Shown: positions 26,931 through 36,983, counted from the first letter of the stretch. The stretch: DNA of 64,000 bases from an uncultured Candidatus Saccharibacteria bacterium (GCA_946538495.1 CAMNGP010000001.1:57156-121155); one strand, 5' to 3'. Program-made: numbers and translations. Notes: a model not told the origin generated them from the letters alone.

Positions 26931-28517
26931 ATGGGCAAGATTGCGAAATACCTTAATCAGCTTACAGTCGGCAATGTTTTTGATAATCCAGAAATTTTAG
27001 AATCATATTCCACGGATCGCTCGGCCCTTAAAATCAAACCACGTTTTGTAGCGTTTCCGGAATCTACGGAAGATATCCAGAAATTATTAAAGTTCTTTAA
27101 TCAATTAGCCGCTAAAGATATCAAGGTTGCGGTTACCGCTAGAGGCGGTGGCCGAAGTGAGGACGGCTCCTGCCTTACCAACGGAATCGTGATTTCTACG
27201 CAAAAGCTCAACAAGATGCTCGAAATTGACCCTCGCGAGCGCTTGGTGCGCGTTCAGTCCGGTATTACCTTGAAAGAATTAAATACAGCGCTTTCGGTTT
27301 CTGGTTTAACTATTCCAATTGAAGGTCACGACCACGATTCGATTGGCGGTTTGATTTCTAATTGCACTATTGATCGTTGCGCAGGTAAGTATGGCGGTAT
27401 CAAAAACTACGTCGAAAGAATTGAAGTCATTTTGGCGAATGGCGATTGCTTACAAACCGAGCGTTACAAAAAATACGCCCTAGCCAAAAAGGCAGTAGAA
27501 AAAACTACGGAAGGCGAAATCTATCGCAAATTTGCCAAGTTAATTAGCAAAAAAAAGGATTTTTTGGCGGAGCTCAAAAAAGGCACTCACAACTTAGCTG
27601 GCTATCCAAAGATGGTCGACGTGTCGGTGCGCGAATCGGTAGATTTGATGCCGGTTTTCTTTGGGGCGCAGGGTACGTTGGGTATTATTTCCGAGGTTAT
27701 TCTAAAGGCAGTACCACTCACTAAGCATCCATCACGCGTGGTCGCAACTTTCAAAGAGATTGGCGCGGCTGTCGACTTTCTGAATTCAGTCCATGAGATG
27801 AAGCCGCGTGCTTTAGATTTATATGATTTAAAGATTATCATGGAGGCTAAGGAAACTGGTAAAAACTTAGACGGAGTGATTAGACGCCTAGAAGATGGGT
27901 TTGTAGTATTTGCGAGTTTTGATGAAAGGCAAAACAGTTGTCTTAAAAAGATTGCCGCCTTGCAGGCTGAATTGCCGCGCAACAGTAAGTTTATTATCGA
28001 ATCAGACGAAAATAAAGGTACTCTAGACGAGTTTGAAAACTCGCTAATAAACTATCTAAGTTATGTAAAACATGGTGAGAGAGTGCCGATTTTGACTAAT
28101 TTTTACTTGCCTCGTTATAATTTGGAAAGTTTCCTGAAAGACCTGAAAGTTCTAGGCGAGAAGCTGAGCTTGGACTTAGAGCTTTATGGTTCTTACGCCA
28201 CATCTATATATAATTTACGTCCAAAATTTGATTTAGAAGATGACGATTTTAACAAAAAGGCTACTACTTTCTTGAAGGCAGGCGCTTTTGTGATAGACCG
28301 CCAGGGTGGAGAATTAGCTGGTGGTGCACCGGAAGGAAGACTCAAGGCAATCATCACTAATATTAAGTTGCCAGAGGCAGAATTGTCACTTTATAACGAG
28401 ATTAAAGATATTTTTGATCCATCTGGAGTCCTTAATCCAGACGTTAAATTGGGGGCTAACTCTAAATTTACCTTAACTCACTTTAGAGATACCAACCAAC
28501 CAAAAATTATGATATAA
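26931..28517 (+). CDS. FAD-binding oxidase (GlcD-like)
   Basis: VAVTARGGGRSEDGSCLTNGIVIS; PIEGHDHDSIGGLISN. Confidence 0.88.
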   Translation: MGKIAKYLNQLTVGNVFDNPEILESYSTDRSALKIKPRFVAFPESTEDIQKLLKFFNQLAAKDIKVAVTARGGGRSEDGSCLTNGIVISTQKLNKMLEIDPRERLVRVQSGITLKELNTALSVSGLTIPIEGHDHDSIGGLISNCTIDRCAGKYGGIKNYVERIEVILANGDCLQTERYKKYALAKKAVEKTTEGEIYRKFAKLISKKKDFLAELKKGTHNLAGYPKMVDVSVRESVDLMPVFFGAQGTLGIISEVILKAVPLTKHPSRVVATFKEIGAAVDFLNSVHEMKPRALDLYDLKIIMEAKETGKNLDGVIRRLEDGFVVFASFDERQNSCLKKIAALQAELPRNSKFIIESDENKGTLDEFENSLINYLSYVKHGERVPILTNFYLPRYNLESFLKDLKVLGEKLSLDLELYGSYATSIYNLRPKFDLEDDDFNKKATTFLKAGAFVIDRQGGELAGGAPEGRLKAIITNIKLPEAELSLYNEIKDIFDPSGVLNPDVKLGANSKFTLTHFRDTNQPKIMI

Positions 28518-28539
28518 TACTAGCAAATAGGAGTTATTT

Positions 28540-29817
28540 ATGAAAACCAAATCAAAGAAGATTTCTGATTCGCGTGTCGAAATTACCGTGACATTAGATA
28601 GCAAAGATTTAAAGCCGGCAAGAGAAAAGGCGCTCGCTAAGTTGGCTAAAGAAGTTAAAGTCGAAGGCTTCAGAAAGGGCAAAGTCCCTACGGAGGTGGC
28701 TGCCAAATTTATCCCTGAAAACGATCTAAACGCCGAAACAATTGATATCGCTGTACGTTCCACCGTAATTGAAGCGTTCCGCAAAGAATCAAAATCTCCA
28801 TTGGTTTTGCCTAGCGTTAATGTCACTAAGTATGTACCAGGCGAATCAGCGGAATACACCGCCGTGGCAGACATCGTGCCAGAAGTCAAACTGGGCGATT
28901 ACAAAAAACTCAACGTCAAGCACGAAGATGTCAAAATAACCGCCAAAGATGTTAACGGTATTTTAGAAAACTTAGCCAGCTCTTACGCCGAGAAAAAAGT
29001 AGTGCGCCGTGCCGCCAAGCTTACCGATGAGGTAATTATCGACTTTGTCGGAAAAAAGGATGGTGAAGCGTTTAAGGGAGGCTCGGCCAAGGATTATCAC
29101 CTGGTATTAGGTTCAAAATCATTTATCCCAGGATTTGAAGATGGCATTGTCGGCCACGAATCTGGCGATAAGTTTGATTTAAAATTAACTTTCCCTAAAG
29201 ATTATGGTGTAAAGGATTTAGCTGGAGCTAAAGTTGTCTTTGAGGTACTCTTGAAGCAAGTTAACGAAGTCACGAAGGCCAAGATTGATGACGAAATGGC
29301 TAAAAAATGTGGTCCCTTTAAGACTTTGGCCGAACTTAAAGATGATATCAAGAAAAACCTTGAGGCCCAAAGCAAGCACCAAGCTCAAGAAAAGCTCAAA
29401 GATCAGTTGGTGGCTGAATTGGTAAAGGTTTCTAAGGTTCCTGCACCTGAGATTCTGATTGACGATCAAGTTAAAATGATTCGCGACGACATGACCAGAA
29501 ACGCCGCTGCGCAGGGAATGAGTTTCGAGGATTATCTCAAAGCTAACCAAGAGACCGTAGAGAACTGGGAGAAAGAGGCCAGAAAAATCGCCGAGACCCG
29601 TGTTAAGGCTTCGCTAGCTTTGCAAACTTTAGCCGTAGAACAAAAAATTACCGTTTCTGACGATTTAGTTAACGCAAAGATCGCTGAACTTCGCGATGTA
29701 TACAAAAAATCCCCCGAAGCCTTAAAGAGCCTAAAGGATCCAAATGTTAAAATGGATATTAAAAACAGAATGATTATCGAGGCAACATTAGATTATCTCG
29801 TGAAAACCAATTCTTAG
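28540..29817 (+). CDS. tig: Trigger factor
   Basis: VEGFRKGKVP; KDGEAFKGGSAKDYHLVLGSKSFIPGFEDGIVGHESGD. Confidence 0.96.
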   Translation: MKTKSKKISDSRVEITVTLDSKDLKPAREKALAKLAKEVKVEGFRKGKVPTEVAAKFIPENDLNAETIDIAVRSTVIEAFRKESKSPLVLPSVNVTKYVPGESAEYTAVADIVPEVKLGDYKKLNVKHEDVKITAKDVNGILENLASSYAEKKVVRRAAKLTDEVIIDFVGKKDGEAFKGGSAKDYHLVLGSKSFIPGFEDGIVGHESGDKFDLKLTFPKDYGVKDLAGAKVVFEVLLKQVNEVTKAKIDDEMAKKCGPFKTLAELKDDIKKNLEAQSKHQAQEKLKDQLVAELVKVSKVPAPEILIDDQVKMIRDDMTRNAAAQGMSFEDYLKANQETVENWEKEARKIAETRVKASLALQTLAVEQKITVSDDLVNAKIAELRDVYKKSPEALKSLKDPNVKMDIKNRMIIEATLDYLVKTNS

Positions 29818-29823
29818 TCAAAG

Positions 29824-29846
29824 GCCCCTCGTCGCAGGGGCTTTTT
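29824..29846 (+). terminator. Intrinsic terminator of tig
   Basis: GCCCCT/AGGGGC then TTTTT. Confidence 0.8.
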
Positions 29847-29891
29847 GATGTTTTTTTATTGACGTTAGAAGAAATATGGTATAATGATATT

Positions 29892-30032
29892 GCTATATTC
29901 AATCATTCCGTTCTGCGTCAGTGTATCCTAGGCCGATCGTTAGAAATGATGGCACCATAAGGCACCGTCTTTTGCGAACGGTTATAAACTGGCGCAGAAT
30001 GATTGTATATAGCACCTTGTGGTGCCATTTTT
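29892..30032 (+). ncRNA. Candidate structured leader RNA (copy 2), same architecture as 12412-12555
   Basis: 17-bp stem 29892-29908/29997-30013 (one mismatch), extended by CTGCGTCAGT/ACTGGCGCAG; 14-bp helix 29949-29962/30015-30028; TTTTT; TATGGTATAAT promoter. Confidence 0.65.
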
Positions 30033-30088
30033 ATGCATGCCTTTTATAAATGGCACCGCATGATCAGGTGACTAAGATGAGGTAATGC

Positions 30089-31534
30089 ATGAAGAAAAAC
30101 ATAACATTAAGTTTAGAAAACATAACAGACCATTTAACAGGGGCCAAAAAAATTATAATATTGTGTTTTCTAATCTCAACGTTATGTTTTTTTAATTCGG
30201 ACGATTCTTCCGCCCTCACCTACCAACAAGACATCCCAGTCTCATTCACCTTTAATTCTTCAGTCGCACTCTCCCTCTCTTCTGCCGATCTCAATATCTA
30301 CAATCTCTCCCCAGGCACCAGCAGCGACAGCAATATCGTCACAGTGACTGCTACTTCCAACAATTCCACTGGCTATGTTATCACTGCTACCGTAGGCGAT
30401 AATACTCATAGTAATCCATCCTATAGCAATACCAGCCTTAACCACACTAGCAATACTGGCAACACCTTCACTAGTCTAGCCACTACAGCTAGCTTAGCTA
30501 GCCTCACAGCAGACAATACTTGGGGCTATACTATTTCTGAAGATGGTAATACTTGGTCTAACTATTCTGGCCTGCCCATCTACACTGCCGAATCTGGCAA
30601 AACCTTAAAAGAGCTAAACACTAACGGCACCACCTCCTTTCAATTTAAAATCGGTGCCAAAGCTTCTAACACCCAGCCTTCTGGCGAATACAGAAATGTG
30701 ATCAATTTTACACTCACCACTAATGCAGTAGACAGCACCTATTACATGCAAGATGTAGGAACATGGGGAGATTCCATCCCTGCTGGCGCCGAAATCACCG
30801 CCGTAGATAACCGTGATGGTAAATCCTACACCGTAGCTAGACTTGCTGATGGGAACCTTTGGATGACCCAAAACCTAGATCACGACATAGACTCCACCAA
30901 GACTTACACTCCAGCTGATACTGATATTCCAGCCAACTGGACGCCAAGTCTCTCTACCTATGCTGCTAATGATACTACTTGGGAGTTTTCAACCACCACG
31001 CCAGAATCTTACGATCCAGGTACGCTATATTGGAGCGGCACACCAAACGATAATATTCCAGCATCGTCAGGCAATTCTCATTATCACTTAGGCAACTATT
31101 ACAACTGGTCTGCAGCCGTGGCTATGAACAACACTTCATCATATACTACCAATCAGACTCTAATAGACCAATCTATTTGTCCAGCTGGCTGGACTCTGCC
31201 TAGAGTTGGCTACGGTGAGGATACTTTCTACGGACTTTGGAGCGAATATGGATATGACGACAATAGTAGCGCCTTTAGCAGCATTTCTACTTTAACTGGC
31301 TCGCCTGCCTACTTTGCTCCTACCGGCAGTTGGGGCGGCTCGTTTGACACCATCGGCGATGGCGGGCTCTTTTGGTCGCCCGTCGTGGGGGCTAGCAACT
31401 CTTCCTACTACGCCGGCTTCAATATGGACGGCGATGCCTACCCGTCCGACGGCGATACCTTCATCCGCGACTACGGTAACTCTATCCGTTGTGTAGCCCG
31501 CCCCGTTACTTCTACGCTTCAGTGGAGCCCTTAG
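30089..31534 (+). CDS. Fib_succ_major (TIGR02145-like) surface protein
   Basis: Signal peptide; TYTVARLADGNLWMTQNLDHDID; CPAGWTLPR; FWSPVVG; NSIRCVARP. Confidence 0.8.
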   Translation: MKKNITLSLENITDHLTGAKKIIILCFLISTLCFFNSDDSSALTYQQDIPVSFTFNSSVALSLSSADLNIYNLSPGTSSDSNIVTVTATSNNSTGYVITATVGDNTHSNPSYSNTSLNHTSNTGNTFTSLATTASLASLTADNTWGYTISEDGNTWSNYSGLPIYTAESGKTLKELNTNGTTSFQFKIGAKASNTQPSGEYRNVINFTLTTNAVDSTYYMQDVGTWGDSIPAGAEITAVDNRDGKSYTVARLADGNLWMTQNLDHDIDSTKTYTPADTDIPANWTPSLSTYAANDTTWEFSTTTPESYDPGTLYWSGTPNDNIPASSGNSHYHLGNYYNWSAAVAMNNTSSYTTNQTLIDQSICPAGWTLPRVGYGEDTFYGLWSEYGYDDNSSAFSSISTLTGSPAYFAPTGSWGGSFDTIGDGGLFWSPVVGASNSSYYAGFNMDGDAYPSDGDTFIRDYGNSIRCVARPVTSTLQWSP

Positions 31535-31560
31535 TAGCGGCCTAGAGTTATGGTCTGATA

Positions 31561-31656
31561 ATAGCTTAAGGTGTATCACATTATATATAATATATAGTAA
31601 CCACCCTACGCTATATCTAGCGTACTATATCTAGCTCCATATGCCACATCTAGCGA
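31561..31656. repeat. Conserved 3' flank shared (inverted) with 55893-55985
   Basis: CTTAAGGTRTAYCAC..TATATATAATATATAGTARCCACCCTACGCTATATCTAGCG..TRTGCCACATCTAGCG in both. Confidence 0.8.
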
Positions 31657-31796
31657 GTAACAAGACATATCCAGCCAACCCATAATTGTCTAGCTTTTTT
31701 CTAAATTCTATGCTATAATTGCCTAAAGAGTTTCATCTCGTTTTCTATTGCTGTACGGAAAATGAGGCAAATATTAATTAATATAGAGGAATTTTA

Positions 31797-32210
31797 ATGC
31801 CAACTATTAATCAGTTGATTAGGAAGCCTCGTAAAAAGGCTGCCAAAAAATCCAAATCTCCAGCACTTGGTTCTATTATAAATACTCTTAAAACCAAGCG
31901 TTATGAGAAGAATTCACCATTAAAACGTGGTGTTTGTATTAAGGTTACTACCAAAACTCCAAAGAAGCCTAACTCCGCTATGCGTAAGGTTGCCCGTGTG
32001 CGTCTCACTAATGGCCAAGAAGTTTGGGCCTATATTGGTGGAGAAGGTCACAATTTGCAGGAGCACGCCGTGGTACTAGTGCGCGGTGGCCGTGTGCCAG
32101 ATTTGCCTGGTGTACGTTATCACGTCGTACGTGGCACTTTGGATCTTCAGGGTGTTGCTAACCGCAAACAAGGTCGTTCTAAATATGGTGCAAAAAAGGA
32201 GGGTAAGTAA
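31797..32210 (+). CDS. rpsL: 30S ribosomal protein S12
   Basis: [44 protein letters not shown]. Confidence 0.98.
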   Translation: MPTINQLIRKPRKKAAKKSKSPALGSIINTLKTKRYEKNSPLKRGVCIKVTTKTPKKPNSAMRKVARVRLTNGQEVWAYIGGEGHNLQEHAVVLVRGGRVPDLPGVRYHVVRGTLDLQGVANRKQGRSKYGAKKEGK

Positions 32211-32212
32211 TT

Positions 32213-32689
32213 ATGCCACGCAAAACTACTAAATCCCTAACTCGTAAGGTCAGTCCGGATCGTAAATATCAATCGATGCTCGTGCAAAGATTGATTAACA
32301 AGTCGATGCTGGATGGCAAAAAGCAAGCCGCCGAGCGTGCTGTATATGCCGCTATCGAAGGCGCTGCCAAAAAACTTAATTCAGAAAATCCAGTTGAGGT
32401 TTTGGAAAAAGCTATCGCCAATATTTCGCCAGATTTCGAAGTAAAATCTCGTCGTGTAGGTGGTGCTAACTATCAAATTCCATTTCCAATTGCTGGGCAT
32501 CGCCAATTGCATTTTGCTTTTTCTTGGCTCGTACAATCCGCTCGTGCACGCAGCGGCATGCCATACGCCAAACGCCTAGAAGCTGAAATTGTAGACGCCT
32601 ACAACGAAACTGGCGCCGCCTTCAAGAAGAAAGAAGACTGCCATCGCATGGCCGAGGCCAACCGCGCATTTGCGCATTTTGCACGCTAG
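32213..32689 (+). CDS. rpsG: 30S ribosomal protein S7
   Basis: VEVKSRRVGGANYQIP; HRMAEANRAFAHFAR. Confidence 0.97.
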   Translation: MPRKTTKSLTRKVSPDRKYQSMLVQRLINKSMLDGKKQAAERAVYAAIEGAAKKLNSENPVEVLEKAIANISPDFEVKSRRVGGANYQIPFPIAGHRQLHFAFSWLVQSARARSGMPYAKRLEAEIVDAYNETGAAFKKKEDCHRMAEANRAFAHFAR

Positions 32690-32695
32690 ATTAAC

Positions 32696-32765
32696 AAAAA
32701 AGCTCCTTTTTGGACAGGCTCAAGGGCGCTCGCCCAAGCTTACAGTCCTTAAGGGAGTCTTTTTT
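32696..32765. repeat. Palindromic element (core family member), also terminator-like
   Basis: AAAAAAG.CTCC..TTGGAC/GTCCTTAAGGGAGTCTTTTTT; core GGGCGCTCGCCCAAGCTTACAGTCCTTAAGG. Confidence 0.7.
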
Positions 32766-32824
32766 ATTGTTGTTTTCGAACAAATTGTGCTATAATTATT
32801 CATAAGTAGAATCAGGAGGTAATA

Positions 32825-33829
32825 ATGATAAAGGTAGCAATTAACGGCTTCGGGCGAATTGGTCGTTGTGCGCTAAAAATACTATTAGAACGGCATGATG
32901 TGCAAGTAGCAGCGATTAACGGCACCACGGACGCCGCCACGATGGCTTACCTTTTGAAGCATGATTCATCCTATGGTATTTATGATAAAAGAGTTTCTTA
33001 TGATAAAAAATCACTTATAATCAACACGCGCGAGATTCCTGTTTTTTCCGAACGTGAGCCTGTAAAATTGCCATGGAAAAAGTTGGGGATAGATGTAGTG
33101 ATTGAAGCTACCGGCGCTTTCACTAAACCCGAGGACGCTCGTGCCCATATTGAGGCCGGCGCAAAGAAGGTCGTAATTTCTGCACCAGCGAAAGGAGACG
33201 GCGCCAAAACAGTTGTGCTTGGGGTAAATGAAAATGTCGTAACGCCCGACGACAACATCATCTCTGCTGCCTCTTGCACCACTAATTGCATCGCCCCAAT
33301 TATGAAGATAATCGAAGATGAATTCGGTGTCGAGAAGGCCATGATGTCTACCGTTCATTCTTATACGTCCTCCCAAAAATTATTAGACGCTTCAGCTAAA
33401 GATTTACGCGAAGGTCGCAGCGCAGCAGAAAATATCATCCCTACCACTACTGGAGCATCTAAAGCTACCGCGCTTACGATTCCGTCCTTAAAGGACAAAT
33501 TTACTGGTCTATCTGTACGAGTGCCTACTCCAGTGGTATCGCTAGCGGATATTACTGCCGTATTAAAACGTAACACCACCAAAGAAGAGCTGGTCAAGCT
33601 ATTTACCAAGGCCTCCAAGGAACCATACTATGAGGGCATCGTTGGTGTGACAAATGAGGAATTAGTTTCGTCCGACTTTATTGGCGACCCACGCTCCTGC
33701 ATCGTAGATTTACCACTAATCGACGTGGTGGGTGGCAATATGATTAAGATTGTAGCTTGGTATGATAATGAATGGGGGTATTCTAATCGTTTAGTAGAAT
33801 TAGCGGTGGATTTTGGAAAGGACAAGTAA
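32825..33829 (+). CDS. gap: Glyceraldehyde-3-phosphate dehydrogenase
   Basis: INGFGRIGR; SAASCTTNCIAP; WYDNEWGYSNR. Confidence 0.97.
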   Translation: MIKVAINGFGRIGRCALKILLERHDVQVAAINGTTDAATMAYLLKHDSSYGIYDKRVSYDKKSLIINTREIPVFSEREPVKLPWKKLGIDVVIEATGAFTKPEDARAHIEAGAKKVVISAPAKGDGAKTVVLGVNENVVTPDDNIISAASCTTNCIAPIMKIIEDEFGVEKAMMSTVHSYTSSQKLLDASAKDLREGRSAAENIIPTTTGASKATALTIPSLKDKFTGLSVRVPTPVVSLADITAVLKRNTTKEELVKLFTKASKEPYYEGIVGVTNEELVSSDFIGDPRSCIVDLPLIDVVGGNMIKIVAWYDNEWGYSNRLVELAVDFGKDK

Positions 33830-34278
33830 TGAATATCTATCTAGGCGCAGACTATAAAGGTTTAGAAAGAAAAAATTCTTTGCTGAGCTTCTTGGTTGAA
33901 CACGGCTATCAAACTATAGACAAAGGGGCCTTTGAATACCATGAGGGTGACGATTTTAACGACCCAGCCATTGCAGTTGCGCTGGAAGTCCGCAAAGACC
34001 CAGAAGCATTTGGTATCCTGATTTGCGATTCTGCGCACGGCGTGACGATTCAGGCAAACCGATTTAAAGGTATTCGAGCGGCACATTGCGAAACTCCAGA
34101 GTCGGCGATTTTGGCACGCGAGCATGATAATGCCAATGTTCTTTGTCTATCCGCTCATTCGATGAATGATCAAACAATCCAAGAGATTGCCTCTACATTT
34201 ATTAATACAAATTTTGTAGAATTAGAGCGTCGCGTTAGACGCATAAAGCGATTAGATGAAAGGGAGGACTATGATTAG
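33829..34278 (+). CDS. rpiB: RpiB/LacA/LacB family sugar-phosphate isomerase
   Basis: GADYKGLERK; ILICDSAHGVTIQANRFKGIRAA; EHDNANVLCLSA. Confidence 0.88.
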   Translation: MNIYLGADYKGLERKNSLLSFLVEHGYQTIDKGAFEYHEGDDFNDPAIAVALEVRKDPEAFGILICDSAHGVTIQANRFKGIRAAHCETPESAILAREHDNANVLCLSAHSMNDQTIQEIASTFINTNFVELERRVRRIKRLDEREDYD

Positions 34279-34927
34279 AACCGTATCGATCGTACCGGCG
34301 ATCTTGACCGACAATAAGCAAGATTACCGAGCTCAGGTAGAAAGGATTAACTATTTTACCAGAAGAGTACAGATAGATATTACGGATGGTGTTTTTGCGC
34401 CCTATCCCACACTCGATATTACCAATGTATGGTGGCCTAAAAACTGGGCGGCAGACTTACATTTAATGGCGACAAATCCTTCTACGTATTTAGACACGAT
34501 TCTCAAGCTTCATCCTTCTTTATGTATTCTGCATGCCGAGGCAAATGAAGATTTATTGCCAATATTTGAGAGCTTAAAGCAAGCTGATATTAAGACTGGT
34601 GTAGCATTATTACCCTCGACATACCCTGGCGATGTTAAACAATACATAGATACCGCGGACCACGTGATGGTATTTGCTGGCCAGCTAGGCGTGCAAGGCT
34701 CTCCTGCCGATTTAATGCAGATGGAAAAAATCGCCATTATTCGTGGCATGAAGCCTGATGTAGAGATTGGTTGGGACGGTGGCGCAAATATTACCAATGT
34801 TCGTGCGTTAGCCCATGCCGATTTGGATGTAATTAACGTTGGCTCGGCAATTTCGCAAGCTAATAATCCAGCTGAGGTATTCCAAAGTTTAGTTGCTGAA
34901 ATTGATAAAAACGGGGTAGTTTTATAA
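34271..34927 (+). CDS. Ribulose-phosphate 3-epimerase-like TIM barrel
   Basis: IVPAILT; VQIDITDGVF; DLHLMATNP; VEIGWDGGANITN. Confidence 0.75.
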   Translation: MIRTVSIVPAILTDNKQDYRAQVERINYFTRRVQIDITDGVFAPYPTLDITNVWWPKNWAADLHLMATNPSTYLDTILKLHPSLCILHAEANEDLLPIFESLKQADIKTGVALLPSTYPGDVKQYIDTADHVMVFAGQLGVQGSPADLMQMEKIAIIRGMKPDVEIGWDGGANITNVRALAHADLDVINVGSAISQANNPAEVFQSLVAEIDKNGVVL

Positions 34928-34954
34928 TAACTGGTGGGCAGAAAAGGAGAAATA

Positions 34955-35671
34955 ATGATTAAAGCCGAAGAAGAATTATTAAAAAAACTATCAATTGCAG
35001 ATTTGGAACGTGCAAACGCCTACGCGAAAGATTTGGGTAGTGGTCTGCAAATTATACGTTCTTTTCCTCAAGGTGTAACAATTTTTGGTTCGGCACGCTT
35101 GCCGCAGGATAGTAGATATTGCAAGATGGCTTATGACCTAGGTGCGCTTTTGGCAAAAAACGGCCACGCCGTAATAACGGGCGGAGGCCCAGGTATCATG
35201 GAGGCGGCTTCGCAGGGTGCATATGAAATTGGCGGTAGGACGATTGGTCTAAACATTACATTGGCGCACGAACAATTTCCTAATCCTTATCTGACAGATT
35301 GTTTGACCTTTGAGTATTTCTTTGCGCGCAAAGTAGCATTAGCAATGGCAGCCAAAGTGTTTGTCTTTTTTCCGGGTGGTTTTGGCACAATGGATGAGAT
35401 ATCTGAGATTTTATGCTTAATGCAAGAAAAGAAAATGCCCAAAATGCCAGTATTCTTGATTGGCGAAGATTATTGGAAGGGTTTTGACAAGATAATCGGC
35501 AAAATGCTAGCCCTTAAGATGATTAGCGCTGGAGACACTAAGATATTCGAGATTACCGATGATATCGAAAAGGTTGTAAAGGCCGCCAATAAGATTGGCC
35601 ATCCGAAGATTTCGGAAAACTATTACGACGGCTTTAGAGAAGCTTCTGCGCTAGGCCAAGCCGAGAATTAG
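34955..35671 (+). CDS. LOG family (TIGR00730-like) Rossmann protein
   Basis: VITGGGPGIMEAASQGAYEIGG; FFPGGFGTMDEISEIL. Confidence 0.9.
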   Translation: MIKAEEELLKKLSIADLERANAYAKDLGSGLQIIRSFPQGVTIFGSARLPQDSRYCKMAYDLGALLAKNGHAVITGGGPGIMEAASQGAYEIGGRTIGLNITLAHEQFPNPYLTDCLTFEYFFARKVALAMAAKVFVFFPGGFGTMDEISEILCLMQEKKMPKMPVFLIGEDYWKGFDKIIGKMLALKMISAGDTKIFEITDDIEKVVKAANKIGHPKISENYYDGFREASALGQAEN

Positions 35672-36917
35672 TATCAGCGATTCGAATTAATTCATTATAC
35701 TTTGCGATTCTTTCTGAGCGGGAAAGGGAACCGGTTTTGATTTGACCAGTACCAAGCCCAACGGCCAGGTGGGAAATCGACACGTCTTCAGTTTCGCCGG
35801 AGCGATGCGACATTACCGTGCGATAGCCAGCTTTTTTTGCCATCATTACGGCATCGATAGTTTCAGACAAAGTGCCGATTTGGTTTGGCTTAATCAGGAT
35901 AGCGTTTGCTGCGCCCTCTTCAATGCCTTTGGCGAGTAGCTTCGTATTGGTTACAAAGAGATCGTCTCCGACTAATTGTATGCGGTCGCCCAAGCGCTTA
36001 GTCATGATTTGCCAATTAGACCAATCGTTTTCGGCCAAACCATCTTCGATAGAAACTACGGGATAATTATCGGCCATCCAAGTATACCAATTAATCATAT
36101 CGTCTGCGCTACGCCAATAACCATTGGTCTTGAGTACATAGCGACCATCTTCATAGAATTCGCTTGCGGCAATGTCTAGAGCAATAGCGATATCTTCGCC
36201 AAACTTATAGCCAGCTTTTTCGACGGCAAGCCTAATGCATTCTAGCGGCTCATTATTACCATCTCTAACTTTTGGCGCATAGCCGCCTTCGTCACCAACA
36301 GTGGTGGGATACATACGAGAGGCTAGTACCTTCTTGAGGGCATGGAAAACTTCGGCGCCATAGCGTATAGCGTCAGCAATGTTGCCAGCTCCCCGTGGCA
36401 CAATCATATATTCTTGAAAATCAGTTGCCCAGGAGGCATGCTCGCCACCGTTCATTACGTTCATCATCGGCATTGGGATAGACATTTCGTCCGTAGTGCC
36501 AGCTAGCTCGGCAACGTAACGATAGAATGGCAATCTTCTTGATCTGGCATTGGCCTTTGCATTGGCAAGCGAGACAGCCAGAGTAGCGTTCGCGCCTAGA
36601 TTTGATTTATTTTCGGTGCCATCTAGATCTAAAATCATTTGGTCTACAGTAAATGGATCCGCATTGTTGTCGAGCAAAACATCACGAATTTTTGAATTAA
36701 CATTCCAAACAGCTTTTAAGACTCCTTTGCCCTGATAATACTTCTCATCTCCATCACGCAATTCAAGCGCTTCGCCAGAACCAGTGGAGGCGCCTGAAGG
36801 CACAATCGCCCTACCAAAACTGCCATCATTTAAGTATACCTCTGCTTCTACCGTGGGATTACCCCTAGAGTCTAAAACTTGCCTTGCTTTAATATTTTTG
36901 ATTGAAAGATTATCCAT
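35634..36917 (-). CDS. eno: Enolase
   Basis: ARQVLDSRGNPTVEAEV; PMPMMNVMNGGEHA; LIKPNQIGTLSET; SHRSGETED. Confidence 0.98.
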   Translation of the reverse strand: MDNLSIKNIKARQVLDSRGNPTVEAEVYLNDGSFGRAIVPSGASTGSGEALELRDGDEKYYQGKGVLKAVWNVNSKIRDVLLDNNADPFTVDQMILDLDGTENKSNLGANATLAVSLANAKANARSRRLPFYRYVAELAGTTDEMSIPMPMMNVMNGGEHASWATDFQEYMIVPRGAGNIADAIRYGAEVFHALKKVLASRMYPTTVGDEGGYAPKVRDGNNEPLECIRLAVEKAGYKFGEDIAIALDIAASEFYEDGRYVLKTNGYWRSADDMINWYTWMADNYPVVSIEDGLAENDWSNWQIMTKRLGDRIQLVGDDLFVTNTKLLAKGIEEGAANAILIKPNQIGTLSETIDAVMMAKKAGYRTVMSHRSGETEDVSISHLAVGLGTGQIKTGSLSRSERIAKYNELIRIADTNSRLGLAQKLL

Positions 36918-36983
36918 ATAATTATTATAGCAAATTTTATAGTACTTATGTTATAATGGTTCTAAGAAAAAAAAGGAGTGTTT

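Noticed and set aside
28473-28889. 138-aa minus-strand ORF opposite trigger factor
   Set aside because: Fully antisense to tig with no start signals.
31797-32689. rpsL-rpsG without fusA/tuf considered as an unusual str operon
   Set aside because: Ribosomal operon fragmentation is common in reduced genomes; not informative by itself.
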